Positions 50,428-58,676 of a DNA stretch of 64,000 bases are shown one piece after another (the first letter of the stretch is position 1; each line of letters starts with the position of its first letter). The DNA comes from Actinoplanes oblitus (GTDB lineage: Bacteria > Actinomycetota > Actinomycetes > Mycobacteriales > Micromonosporaceae): assembly GCF_030252345.1 (NCBI RefSeq), contig NZ_CP126980.1, positions 2,247,501 through 2,311,500 of the forward strand. Direction: 5' to 3'. The notes beneath the pieces were generated by a model. It was not told the origin of the DNA. It saw nothing but the letters and a program-made list of their open reading frames with translations, and ran no database searches. The position numbers and the translations under genes were made by a program.

Positions 50428-51129
50428 ATGCCGCTCACCCCAGCAGATATCCACAACGTGGCCTTCAAGAAGCCGCCGATCGGCAAGCGTGGATACGACG
50501 AGGAAGAGGTCGACGCCTTCCTCGATGAGGTCGAGCAGGAGCTGATCCGCCTCCTCGAGGAGAACAACGCGCTGCGCAACCAGGCGCAGCGCGGTGGTGG
50601 CGGGATGCCGAGCAACCCGGCGGCCACCATGGTGATCACCAACGAGTTCGCCGACCTGCAGGCCCAGCTGGAGCGGCTCCAGGAGGCCCGGGCCCGGGCC
50701 GAGCAGAACGCCCGGGACATGCAGGCCCAGCTGGAGCGCGCCCGCAGCGCCACCCCGTCCGGCGCGATGCCGACCATCGGCGACGACGACCGCAACGCCC
50801 GGGTGCTGATGATGGCCCAGCGCACCGCCGACGAGCACATGCGCGACGCGCAGCGCGAGGTGGAGGCGCTGCTCGAGGCGGCCCGCGGCAAGGCGGACCA
50901 GCTCACCGCCGAGGCCCAGATGAAGGCCAGCACGATCGAGAGCGACGCCCGCCGCAACCACGCCGAGGCGATGGACAGCCTGGTGGAGAAACGCGCCGCG
51001 CTGATCGACGAGATCGACAAGCTCGGCCAGCTGGCCAAGGGGTACCAGCAGGCCCTCACCAACCACGTCACCCAGCAGCTGATGGACCTGACCAGCGGTC
51101 CCGACGCGGCGGGTCGCGAGCTGGAGTAA
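50428..51129 (+). CDS. divIVA: DivIVA/Wag31 cell-pole growth protein
   Basis: 233 residues. An N-terminal membrane-binding domain ([41 protein letters not shown]), a short Gly-rich linker, then coiled-coil segments ([57 protein letters not shown]). In actinobacteria this protein marks poles and directs apical wall synthesis. Its length is normal. It ends at a strong terminator. A paralogue lies at 43957. Confidence 0.95.
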   Translation: MPLTPADIHNVAFKKPPIGKRGYDEEEVDAFLDEVEQELIRLLEENNALRNQAQRGGGGMPSNPAATMVITNEFADLQAQLERLQEARARAEQNARDMQAQLERARSATPSGAMPTIGDDDRNARVLMMAQRTADEHMRDAQREVEALLEAARGKADQLTAEAQMKASTIESDARRNHAEAMDSLVEKRAALIDEIDKLGQLAKGYQQALTNHVTQQLMDLTSGPDAAGRELE

Positions 51130-51148
51130 GCACCGCCCGGCGGCGTCG

Positions 51149-51183
51149 AGCCCCGCGGACCGATTCCGGTCCGCGGGGCTTTC
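51149..51183 (+). terminator. Rho-independent terminator after divIVA
   Basis: A 14-bp perfect stem AGCCCCGCGGACCG / CGGTCCGCGGGGCT with an ATTC loop, followed by TTTC. Confidence 0.9.
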
Positions 51184-51281
51184 GCATTGAACCCGCTCGC
51201 TCCACCCGCTGTATTCGGCTGCACAGGGCGTGATCGCCGCTTCACTCGGCGTCCGCGCGACGGTCGATGGGGAGGGGCGCC

Positions 51282-51617
51282 ATGGCCTATCAGGAGCTCG
51301 CCTACGGTGAGGCGGCCGACGGCCGGGTCCGGGTGGCGATCGAAGACGACGGACGGCTGTCCGACCTGTATCTCGACCCGCAGGTGGCCTACCTGCCGCT
51401 CGACGAGCTGCGCGTGGCGCTGCTGGAGGCCATCGACATGGCCCAGGACCGGTTGCGGGACCGCTCGGCCGCGGAGACCACTTCCCGGTACGGCGCGGTG
51501 GCCGGCCCGGACCGCCTCAAAGCCGCCCTGGCCGAGGCGTCGGACACCGCCGAACGCCGGTTCGCCGAGGTCTCCACGGTGCTGTACGACCTGAACCGGC
51601 GGGCGGCCCGGCCGTGA
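51282..51617 (+). CDS. YbaB/EbfC-like protein opening the type VII secretion cassette
   Basis: 111 residues from ATG 51282 (GGGGAGGGGCGCC upstream). The sequence GEAADGRVRVAIEDDGRLSDLYLDPQVAYLPLDELRVALLEAIDMAQDRLRDR fits the YbaB/EbfC-like proteins found at the start of actinobacterial type VII toxin cassettes. Such members may act as chaperones or folding partners rather than DNA-binding proteins (inference). The stop TGA overlaps the next GTG start. Confidence 0.82.
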   Translation: MAYQELAYGEAADGRVRVAIEDDGRLSDLYLDPQVAYLPLDELRVALLEAIDMAQDRLRDRSAAETTSRYGAVAGPDRLKAALAEASDTAERRFAEVSTVLYDLNRRAARP

Positions 51618-51973
51618 CCGAGCGGCTGCGGCTGGACCCGGAGAGCGTGGCGGCGGCCGGGCGGGACCTGGCCGGCGTCGCCCAGCGGATGGCCGACGAC
51701 GTGGCCCGGCTGGAGCGCGAGGTCGGCGGCTCGTCGAACCCGTGGGGCGGGGACGAGGCCGGTGGGGTGTTCGCGGTGGCGTACCGGGCGGTGGTCGCGA
51801 CAGCGCTGGACGCGCTCGGGTCGTACACCGAGCAGGTCGGCTTCGCCGCCACGTCGCTGGTCATGGAGGCCCGCGCGGTCGCGGCCGAGGACGCCGCGGC
51901 GGCCCTTTCCCTGTCCGGCGGAGCGCTCGGCGCCGCGGCTCGTGGCGCCGCCGCCCCCGGTGGCGCGGGGTAA
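51614..51973 (+). CDS. EspC/WXG100-like type VII secretion protein
   Basis: 119 residues, almost all helical. The motif SSNPWGGDEAGGVFAVAY sits between two helices and matches the EspC-like / CpnT N-terminal pattern (WxGDxxGxxFxxxY). It begins inside the stop of the YbaB-like gene and ends five bases before the toxin start. It is probably the small helical partner that delivers the toxin through a type VII (Esx) machine. No EccC or other machine gene is in the window. Confidence 0.85.
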   Translation: MTERLRLDPESVAAAGRDLAGVAQRMADDVARLEREVGGSSNPWGGDEAGGVFAVAYRAVVATALDALGSYTEQVGFAATSLVMEARAVAAEDAAAALSLSGGALGAAARGAAAPGGAG

Positions 51974-51978
51974 CCGCG

Positions 51979-52965
51979 GTGACGATCACCCTGCCCGCCG
52001 AGCTGATCGAGCCGCTGAGCTGGATCGGTCTGGAGTGGCCGGAGGCCGACGAGGACCAGCTCCAGGCCGACGGTCAGGCGTGGATCGAGCACGGCACCCG
52101 GATGCGGGCGCACGCCCGGCAGGCCACCGACACCGCCCGCCAGGTGTGGCTGGAGAACGAGGGCGCCTCGATCGAGGCGTTCGAGCGGTGGTGGACCGGC
52201 GCTGACGGGCCCGGCCGGCATCTGCGGGAGGCGGCCACCGCGGCGGAGCTGATCGGCGGCGCGCTGATCGCCATGGCCGGCGTGACGGTCAGCCTGAAGG
52301 CGGCGTTCATCGCCCAGCTGACCGCGCTGGCGATCGAGGTCGGGCAGGCGGTCGTGACGGCGGCGGCCACGGCCGGGGCGACGCTCGCCGAGATCCCGGT
52401 CTGGATCGCGCTGACCCGGGTGGCCTGCCGCAAGCTGATCCACGAGGCGATGGCGCTGATCGAGCGGGAGATCGCGGCGCTGCTCCGCAAGGCCGCGAAG
52501 ATGCTGGCGAAGGCCGGCGCGAGGCACCTTGCCGACAAGACGTTGCGGGGCAGCGAGAAGACGGCGTTCAAGGGGCTGATGCACCAGGTGGAGAACGCCG
52601 ACCTGCGGAGCCCGGTCAACGGCGCGAACTTCTACTCCGGCAGGCAGCCGAACGGTGAGCGGATGGGACAGTATGCGGAGAAGCAGGTGGACGGGATCAC
52701 CTCGGTCCTGATCGAGCAGACCCCGGGTGGCCGGAGATTCGACGACATGCACCTGTTCGACAAGATCAACTCGCCGATCGACAACAACCAGGCGGACGCC
52801 ATCTGGAAACGGCTCTCTCAGCGGTATGCCCAGTCCGCGTCGGGGGAGGCCACCGCCTGGCTGCACAGTCCCCTCGCGGACAGCGCCTGGAACGTGGTGG
52901 AGAGGGGTGCGCTTGAGAAAAACCCAGCCATCACCAAAATCAATGTCATCGACCCGTTCTCCTGA
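51979..52965 (+). CDS. Type VII-exported polymorphic toxin with ADP-ribosyl cyclase (CD38-like) C-terminus
   Basis: 328 residues from GTG 51979. Residues 1-200 are helical: an LEWPEADEDQLQADGQAWIEHG helix as in CpnT-like carriers, W71-W72, then amphipathic and hydrophobic helices (90-150) and a coiled region to 200. Residues 211-328 form a separate toxin domain. Key positions read FYSG (218-221), Glu246 in VLIEQT, Asp255/Asp256, Trp276 in AIWKRLSQRYAQSASG and Glu308 in AWNVVERGAL. From memory, human CD38 has the same order: W125, E146, D155, W189 (in FWKTVSRRFAEAA) and E226. I infer an NAD+-consuming ADP-ribosyl cyclase/NAD glycohydrolase toxin. The candidate immunity gene follows 12 bases later. 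Confidence 0.8.
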   Translation: MTITLPAELIEPLSWIGLEWPEADEDQLQADGQAWIEHGTRMRAHARQATDTARQVWLENEGASIEAFERWWTGADGPGRHLREAATAAELIGGALIAMAGVTVSLKAAFIAQLTALAIEVGQAVVTAAATAGATLAEIPVWIALTRVACRKLIHEAMALIEREIAALLRKAAKMLAKAGARHLADKTLRGSEKTAFKGLMHQVENADLRSPVNGANFYSGRQPNGERMGQYAEKQVDGITSVLIEQTPGGRRFDDMHLFDKINSPIDNNQADAIWKRLSQRYAQSASGEATAWLHSPLADSAWNVVERGALEKNPAITKINVIDPFS

Positions 52966-52977
52966 GGGGAGCCCGGC

Positions 52978-53265
52978 GTGACGGTCCGCAAGCTCCGGCC
53001 GCAGCTCGCGCTGCACGTGGAGTCCGGGGTGACCCTGGGCAGTGCCGGACGTGAGGAGATGGAACTCACCTCCGGGGAACACGTGCTGACCCTGCCGGTG
53101 GAGCGAGGTGAGCGCCAGATGCGGTTCTACCTTCCCACGGAACCGCGCTGGGACGACAACGGCGAGAGACTGCCGCCGGAGATCGCGGACAACCTTCAGT
53201 CGATCATCACGGAGATCGCGCTGTTCTGGGACCGGGAGCCGTCGTTCCGGAGCATCTTCCGGTGA
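52978..53265 (+). CDS. Candidate immunity protein for the NADase-type toxin
   Basis: 95 residues from GTG 52978, preceded by TGAGGGGAG. It is a mixed alpha/beta protein with two strand-like parts (MELTSGEHVLTLPVERGERQMRFYLPTEPRWDD) and a C-terminal helix (IADNLQSIITEIALFWDR), similar in outline to small Imm74-like immunity proteins, though I cannot confirm the family. Position directly after the toxin, same strand, 12-base gap and before a terminator, supports an immunity role. Confidence 0.7.
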   Translation: MTVRKLRPQLALHVESGVTLGSAGREEMELTSGEHVLTLPVERGERQMRFYLPTEPRWDDNGERLPPEIADNLQSIITEIALFWDREPSFRSIFR

Positions 53266-53295
53266 CCCGGCCCGGCGGTGGACCGCCGGGCCGGG
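53266..53295. terminator. Bidirectional hairpin terminator
   Basis: A perfect 13-bp stem CCCGGCCCGGCGG / CCGCCGGGCCGGG with a TGGA loop, between convergent genes. It lacks a T-run. Confidence 0.65.
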
Positions 53296-53307
53296 AGCCG
53301 GGCTGGG

Positions 53308-53907
53308 TCAGGCGGCCGGGGCGTCCCAGAAGACGTAGAGCGCCTTGTACTCGACCGACGCGGTCTGCCCGGTGGTGCACGAGCCGGCCGGCGCGACCCC
53401 GCCGGACGTGTACAGCCGGTTGATGTAGTCGGCCTTGCCCAGGATCCCGTTGCCGGTGTGCGAGTTCACCTTCAGCAGCAGCTCGGCGATGGTGCCGTCG
53501 CGCTTCAGCTCCTTCTCCTTGGTCGCGGTGACCAGCGAGCCGTCCCGCACCGACTGCCAGCTCGGCCCGGCGAAGTGGTGGATCCGGCCGCCGGTGCCGA
53601 TCAGCTGCGCCTCCGGCACCGAGGGGCCGGTGAAGGCGCCGGTGGCCGCCCCGGCCGGCACCACGCACGTGTAGGTCTGGGTGCCGGTGGCGACCAGGTA
53701 GGCGCCGATCGGCCGGGACCCGGCCGGCGGCCGGATCGCCTCCGGTACCGCCGAGACGGCCGGCGTCAGCGGCCGCAGGTTGCCGGCCGCCGGCGTCGTC
53801 TCGGCGGCCGAGGCCTCGAACGTGACGGCGCCGACGGTGCCGAGCGCGGCGACCAGGCTGCCGGCCAGCGTGAGCGCGCGGATCCGGGAACGCTTGGTAC
53901 GGAACAT
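53308..53907 (-). CDS. Secreted DUF3455-type protein
   Basis: 199 residues. The signal peptide ends in VTFEASA. The mature protein has IRPPAGSRPIGAYLVATGTQTYTCV, LIGTGGRIHHFAGPSWQSVRDGSLVTATKEKEL and VAPAGSCTTGQTASVEYKALYVFWDA, the DUF3455 pattern. A single disulfide (TCV-SCT) is possible. The function is unknown. The ATG at 53907 follows GCAGGGGGATGTC. Confidence 0.85.
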   Translation of the reverse strand: MFRTKRSRIRALTLAGSLVAALGTVGAVTFEASAAETTPAAGNLRPLTPAVSAVPEAIRPPAGSRPIGAYLVATGTQTYTCVVPAGAATGAFTGPSVPEAQLIGTGGRIHHFAGPSWQSVRDGSLVTATKEKELKRDGTIAELLLKVNSHTGNGILGKADYINRLYTSGGVAPAGSCTTGQTASVEYKALYVFWDAPAA

Positions 53908-54088
53908 GACATCCCCCTGCGTTTCGGGTGAGCCCCCTGCCCACCGATTCCTCACACGGATGCCATGCCCGCCACGGATCGATGGCAGCCCGGTTACTGA
54001 CCGTTCGGACGGCCGAAGTCGTCGTTCGGCGGGTGTCGATGTCTCACCGGGCCGCCGGCCGGCGAAGATCCGGCTAATCGTTCCGGGG

Positions 54089-55114
54089 TCAGAACGTGTG
54101 CCGATAGAGGGAGCAGCCGCGGCAGACCTCCGGCGGGGTGGCGCTGTCCAGACGCCGCCGGAAGTCGCGGTAGGCCGGCCCGTGCCAGATGTCGGTGAAG
54201 CTGGACTCGGTGAGGTCGCCCAGCCGGACCCGGTCGTCACCCATCACCATGCAGCACGGCTGGACGACGCCGGTGCTGGTCACGTACGCCGCCTCCCACG
54301 GCCAGGCGCAGTTGCCACCGCCCTCGTCGGCCAGGCTGGGCAGCCGCAGCCGCAGGTCGGTGTCCCGGGCGGCGGCCAGGGAGTCGGTGAACACCGCCCG
54401 GACCCGGTCCAGGTCGGCGCCGGTCCACAGCGCCTGCCGCGCGGTGAAGTCCCGGATCTCGTGGTAACCGCCGAATCCGGTCCCGCCGTCATCGAGGCCG
54501 GCGCCGCTCGTCCCGGTGTCGTCGAAGCTGTGCGAGAGGTTCTGCACCCGCAGCTCGTTCACCCCGATCCCGGCCAGCAGCCGGACCAGCGCCGGCAGCT
54601 CGGCGACGTTGTCGCGCATCGCCACGAACACCACCCGGATCCACGGCGTGGCGCTGCCCGCCGCCCGTTTCGCCGCGACCAGCCCGGCCAGGTTGGCGAG
54701 CACCGTGTCGAAGCGGGCGCCCTCCCGGATCGCCTCGTAGACCTCCGGCCCGGCCCCGTCCAGCGACACGTGCAGCCAGTCGACGCGGCTCGCCACCAGT
54801 TCCTCGGCGCGGCGCCGGTTGAGCAGCGTGGCGTTGGTGTTGAAGCCGACCCGGATGCCGCCCCGGACCGCGGTCGCGATCATCTCGGGCAGGTGCGGCG
54901 ACAACAGCGGCTCGCCCAGGCCCTGCAGGGTGAGCTGCCGCAGCGGCAGCTCCGCGACCAGCCGGTGGAACAGTTCCAGCGGCATCGCCCCGGCCAGCTT
55001 GTTCACCGGCGGCCGGTAGCGGACCAGGCACATCGTGCACCGCAGGTTGCAGGCCGAGGTCACTTCGACCTGCAGGTGCGCGGGCAACGGCGGATCCTCG
55101 ACGGAAACGGACAT
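54089..55114 (-). CDS. Radical SAM enzyme with SPASM-like C-terminus
   Basis: 341 residues. CxxxCxxC at Cys22-Cys26-Cys29 (SACNLRCTMC) binds the catalytic 4Fe-4S cluster; LTLQGLGEPLLSPHLPEM and VGFNTNATLLN fit the barrel. The C-terminal NCAWPW, CCMVMGD and CRGCSLYRHTF Cys sets suggest a SPASM-type auxiliary cluster, as in peptide- or sugar-modifying enzymes. No precursor peptide gene is recognised nearby. The ATG at 55114 is preferred over the upstream GTG at 55177, but the choice is uncertain. Confidence 0.88.
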   Translation of the reverse strand: MSVSVEDPPLPAHLQVEVTSACNLRCTMCLVRYRPPVNKLAGAMPLELFHRLVAELPLRQLTLQGLGEPLLSPHLPEMIATAVRGGIRVGFNTNATLLNRRRAEELVASRVDWLHVSLDGAGPEVYEAIREGARFDTVLANLAGLVAAKRAAGSATPWIRVVFVAMRDNVAELPALVRLLAGIGVNELRVQNLSHSFDDTGTSGAGLDDGGTGFGGYHEIRDFTARQALWTGADLDRVRAVFTDSLAAARDTDLRLRLPSLADEGGGNCAWPWEAAYVTSTGVVQPCCMVMGDDRVRLGDLTESSFTDIWHGPAYRDFRRRLDSATPPEVCRGCSLYRHTF

Positions 55115-55148
55115 GCGTCGCCGGATGCCCCCTACCGGGCTGTCGAAA

Positions 55149-55183
55149 CGCCCGGCGACGGCCGATCGGGCCGTCACCGGGCG
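55149..55183 (-). terminator. Hairpin terminator of the GH30 gene
   Basis: Reading the minus strand, CGCCCGGTGACGGCC and GGCCGTCGCCGGGCG form a stem with one mismatch, followed by TTTC. It lies 12 bases after the GH30 stop codon. Confidence 0.75.
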
Positions 55184-55194
55184 TCGCCGACACG

Positions 55195-58191
55195 TCAGTG
55201 CCGCCGGGGTGCCACGGTGATCCGGTACTCCCGCCGTGCCGAGCCGTCCTCGCTGGTCACTGTCACGATCCGGGTGGTCCCGGCCCGCGTGACGGTCACT
55301 GTCGCATAGGGGTCCGCCGGGCTCGCGGTGATCGCGACCCGGCCCGGGTGGTCCACGACCGTCCGGTACGCCAGGACCGCCGGATCGAACCCGCGCAGCG
55401 GCACCCCGTCCACGGTGATCCCGGTGACCGACGCGTCAGTGCCCACCCCCGGCGCCTTGGCGGACACCCGCAGCTCGGCGACGGTGAGGTAGCCGTCCGG
55501 CACGGTGGTGAGCACCAGGCAGACCGAGCCGGTCACCCCGTCCGGCACCGGCACGTCGACGGCGAGCGGGCCAGCCACGCCGACCGGGATCACCGGGCCG
55601 GATACGGCGCACGTGCCGCTCGCGTCCGGCACCCCGGCCCGCACGCTCTGCGGGAGGCCGCCGCCGGACGCGTTGTCCCGGTAGAAGTGGACGCTCAGCC
55701 GGGACGGTGCGGTCGCCGCGGGCAGGGTGGCGACGAGTGTCTCGCTCGGGTCGCGGTCCGCGGACTTCCAGTTCGACCAGGCCTTGTCGGTGGTGTCCCC
55801 GTTGGTCAACCCGGCGGTGGAGTAACCGGGCTCGGTGTAACTCGCGGTGACCGAGACGCCGCCGGTGAGCGGGGCATCCACCGGGGTGGTGACCTGGACC
55901 CGTACCGAAGCAGTCAGGTCCGCACCGGGGACCACCTGGGCCGAGCCGCCCACCGTGACCACTCCCGGCTGCGGGAATCGCGCGGCTTGCCAGGTGACCG
56001 GGACGTCGGCGCGGCCGCCGTGGCGGCCGACGGCGACCACCGTCGAGGGCAGGACCGGCTGGCCCCCGGCGAAGGTCTTGGCGCGTGCCGGGAGGGTCGC
56101 GGTGAACACGTCGACGGTCACCTCGGCGACGGCGCGATGGGTGCGGCCCAGCACGTCGGTGGCGGTCCCGGTGACCCGGACCAGGCCGGGTTTGCGCCAG
56201 GCCCGCCCCGGCGGCAGCTTCCAGACCACCGGGAGGGCATGCCGCCCGTCGCTGACCGTCGCCGGCAGCGCCGGTGCCCGGCCCGGCACGGTGTAGGTCC
56301 GCGCGGCGGCGAGGGTCCCGACGTGCTCGTCGATGACCGACCAGCGCTGGTTGCCGGCCGAGGTCGGCTGGTAGAGCCCGACCGGCGCGCCGTCAGCCGT
56401 GGCGCCGCCGTTCACGTCCAGCAGCCGGCGCGCGTCCGCGTTGATCAGCGTGTAGGTCCCGTCCCCGGTGGTGGAGACCCGCCACAGCGAGCCGGTCGCG
56501 TCCAGCGGCTGCCCGGTCCCGGCGTTCGTCACCCGATAGGCGTCGCCCACCGGCTGGAAGGTCCAGAGCTGATCGGCGGCGGTCGCCGACGAGGTGCGGA
56601 TGACCGGCCCGGGCGCGAGCGACTTGCCGCTGGCCACGCCCTGCAGCCGGTAGGAACGGCCGGGCACCAGGTGCGGCGCCGCGGCTCCGGAGACCCCGCT
56701 GACCAGGAACGTGGTGACCGACTGGGCCGGCACGGTGAGCACCGCGCGCCGGCCGCCGACCCGGACCGGGGAGCCGGCCACCAGCTTGCCGTCCGCGCTG
56801 GTCACGATCGGGGTGACGGTCGCGCCCCGGCGGACCGTGGCGAACTTCGACAGGTCCAGGGTGACCGTCTCGGCCGTCGCGGCCGGGTTGACGTGCACGA
56901 CGGTGGCGCCGGTCCGGTTGACGGCGGCCAGGCTGCGCGTGTCGGAGACCTTCACGAAGTGGTCACCGGGCCGTACGTAATGGGTGAAGTTCCGGATCGT
57001 GTCGTACTTCGTGTTGGTCCGGATCGGGCAGCTGGTCAGGGTGTCCCCGGCGGCGCAGTCGAAGGGCACGTGGATCTCACCCCACTGCAGGTTCCCCTCG
57101 GCCCGCATGTTGTCGGCGTCCTCGATCGGCTGCCACAGCACCCACGCGGACGGCTCCAGCTCCCGGATGTCGTCGACGATCCGCTGCGCCATGCCGAGCC
57201 CGGAGTCCATGCTCGTGTAGTCGTGCCCCCAGCTGCCCTCGACCTCGCTCATCCACAGCGGCTTGCGTTCGGCCTTCGCGATGTCCCGCACGCTGGTCCG
57301 CTGCCCGGTGCCGTAGGTGTGCACGTTGAGCCGGTCGACGGCGGCCCGCGCCTCGGCGGTCCAGCCGTAGTGGTCGGTGACCATGGTGCCCGGATTGGTC
57401 TCGTCCGGTGCGGCGATGTTCCCCCGGTACGCGCGGGCCAGCGCGGCGATGACCGCGGACTGCGCGGCCGGCCCGGCGTGCGCGCCCTCCTGGCGGCCGC
57501 CGGTCGGCTGCCCGTCGGCGCCCAGCGTGGTGCTCCAGTAGTCGGTGTTCGGCTCGTTCAGCGGCTCGATGGCGTCGAAGGTGATGCCGTGTGCCTGCTC
57601 CAGGTGCCCGGCGACCCGGGTCAGGTACTGCGCGAACTCGTCCACCCGGTCGGGGCGGATCTGGTCGGCCGTCGCGGTGAATCCGCCGCTGACGTAACCG
57701 CTGACCGTCTGGAAGTACGGCGGCGAGTTGCTGAACGCCTCCCAGTGCGTCACCTTGTCCTTGATCTGCTCCACCCACCAGCGCTGATTGGGGTCGGCGT
57801 CCCAGTCCCAGGCGCCCTCGTCGGCGGGATTCCACCAGTCCTTCTCGGCCGGTGTGTACTGCCGGTCGGCCTTCCAGAAGCCCGGCACCGCGCCACCCGG
57901 GCGCAGGTAGGGCCGCACGGTCGGCGCGTTGCCGCCGCCGATGTCGAACCGGGCGATGTTGAGGTTCAGCCCGTCGGCCCCGAAGACCAGATCGACCAGG
58001 CGGTTGCGGATCTCGTCGGGATAGCCGCCGGTGGCCTCGGCCATCCAGGCCAGGCTGGTGCCCCAGCCCTGCCATTCGGCGCCCTGGTAGGACGGATCGG
58101 GGGTGATGGTGGTGGTGGCGGTCGCCGCGACGGCGGGTGCGGGGACCGCCATCGTGGCGGCGGTCAGCAGGCCGGCAAGCAGGATCCTCAC
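55195..58191 (-). CDS. Secreted GH30-family glycanase with RICIN, Ig-like and cadherin-like modules
   Basis: 998 residues from GTG 58191 with a Sec signal (RILLAGLLTAATMAVPAPAVA). Residues about 25-480 form the GH30 clan-A domain: GWGTSLAWMAEATGG start, acid/base Glu in EPLNEPN and nucleophile Glu in WMSEVEGSWG. This subgroup resembles endo-beta-1,6-galactanases or related side-chain glycanases. A ricin-type trefoil follows (YRLQGVASGKSL, QPLDATGS, RLLDVNGG, about 540-640), then two Ig-like domains, a beta-sandwich CBM-like domain and a C-terminal cadherin-like domain (VTGITVDGVPLRGFDPAVLAY). A perfect palindromic operator lies just upstream of the start. Confidence 0.92.
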   Translation of the reverse strand: MRILLAGLLTAATMAVPAPAVAATATTTITPDPSYQGAEWQGWGTSLAWMAEATGGYPDEIRNRLVDLVFGADGLNLNIARFDIGGGNAPTVRPYLRPGGAVPGFWKADRQYTPAEKDWWNPADEGAWDWDADPNQRWWVEQIKDKVTHWEAFSNSPPYFQTVSGYVSGGFTATADQIRPDRVDEFAQYLTRVAGHLEQAHGITFDAIEPLNEPNTDYWSTTLGADGQPTGGRQEGAHAGPAAQSAVIAALARAYRGNIAAPDETNPGTMVTDHYGWTAEARAAVDRLNVHTYGTGQRTSVRDIAKAERKPLWMSEVEGSWGHDYTSMDSGLGMAQRIVDDIRELEPSAWVLWQPIEDADNMRAEGNLQWGEIHVPFDCAAGDTLTSCPIRTNTKYDTIRNFTHYVRPGDHFVKVSDTRSLAAVNRTGATVVHVNPAATAETVTLDLSKFATVRRGATVTPIVTSADGKLVAGSPVRVGGRRAVLTVPAQSVTTFLVSGVSGAAAPHLVPGRSYRLQGVASGKSLAPGPVIRTSSATAADQLWTFQPVGDAYRVTNAGTGQPLDATGSLWRVSTTGDGTYTLINADARRLLDVNGGATADGAPVGLYQPTSAGNQRWSVIDEHVGTLAAARTYTVPGRAPALPATVSDGRHALPVVWKLPPGRAWRKPGLVRVTGTATDVLGRTHRAVAEVTVDVFTATLPARAKTFAGGQPVLPSTVVAVGRHGGRADVPVTWQAARFPQPGVVTVGGSAQVVPGADLTASVRVQVTTPVDAPLTGGVSVTASYTEPGYSTAGLTNGDTTDKAWSNWKSADRDPSETLVATLPAATAPSRLSVHFYRDNASGGGLPQSVRAGVPDASGTCAVSGPVIPVGVAGPLAVDVPVPDGVTGSVCLVLTTVPDGYLTVAELRVSAKAPGVGTDASVTGITVDGVPLRGFDPAVLAYRTVVDHPGRVAITASPADPYATVTVTRAGTTRIVTVTSEDGSARREYRITVAPRRH

Positions 58192-58205
58192 GCGTGACCC
58201 TCTCG

Positions 58206-58219
58206 TGTTTACGTAAACA
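58206..58219. promoter_or_regulatory. LacI-type operator TGTTTACGTAAACA
   Basis: A perfect 14-bp palindrome 15 bp before the GH30 start codon. Its central ACGT and TTTACGTAAA form resemble LacI-family sites in carbohydrate genes. It would overlap the ribosome binding region or an early transcription start. Confidence 0.7.
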
Positions 58220-58412
58220 TCGATGGTCGACACAGTGTTTCGGGGGCGCCTGATCGCTGTCAAGAAGCGCCGTTGTATCGGGATCGCTCCCAGCTGAGGA
58301 TGACGGTTACCTCGCCGTAGTCGGCCCGGCATGCGGGGCCTGCGTGGCCGGACGAGCGGTTGGCGGACTGCGAGCGTCCCGACCGCGAGCACCCCGACTG
58401 GTGGTCGCGGCG

Positions 58413-58559
58413 ATGGCCGACCAGGACCGCCTTGCCGCCTGGCAGCGGGCCGATGCCACCAAGGGGGTGCTGCTGGCCCGCCTGGCTCGCCACATCCGGA
58501 ACGTGGCGGCGCACTACGGCGACACCACCGGGCCGTCGGCGATCCTCGCGGCGCGCTGA
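58413..58559 (+). CDS. Possible small ORF or gene remnant
   Basis: 48 residues (DQDRLAAWQRADATKGVLLARLARHIRNVAAHYG) that look helical and amphipathic. No good ribosome binding site is seen. The frame just upstream in another phase reads LADCERPDREHPDWWSR, so it could be a frameshifted remnant. Low support. Confidence 0.25.
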   Translation: MADQDRLAAWQRADATKGVLLARLARHIRNVAAHYGDTTGPSAILAAR

Positions 58560-58578
58560 CCTGCGTACCGGCGGATGC

Positions 58579-58593
58579 TCCGAAACTCTCGGA
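58579..58593. promoter_or_regulatory. Operator copy 1 (TCCGAAACTCTCGGA)
   Basis: Imperfect inverted repeat, extended as GATG-TCCGA-TCGGA-CATC. It is the opposite-orientation relative of the perfect site at 58677, sharing the core GCTCCGAAACTYTCGGAA. Confidence 0.65.
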
Positions 58594-58625
58594 ACATCCG
58601 CCCGACCTGTGTCCTGCTGTACTCA

Positions 58626-58654
58626 TTGACTCAATAGACACATGGCTATACGTT
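58626..58654 (+). promoter_or_regulatory. Promoter of the GH115 gene
   Basis: TTGACT at 58626-58631 and TACGTT at 58649-58654 with 17-bp spacing, just upstream of the operator and 64 bp before the ATG. Confidence 0.5.
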
Positions 58655-58676
58655 GCCGGTACCCGATCGGCATGTT

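Noticed and set aside
55198..58197. A 999-residue plus-strand frame
   Set aside because: Antisense of the GH30 gene, no ribosome binding site or recognisable domain.
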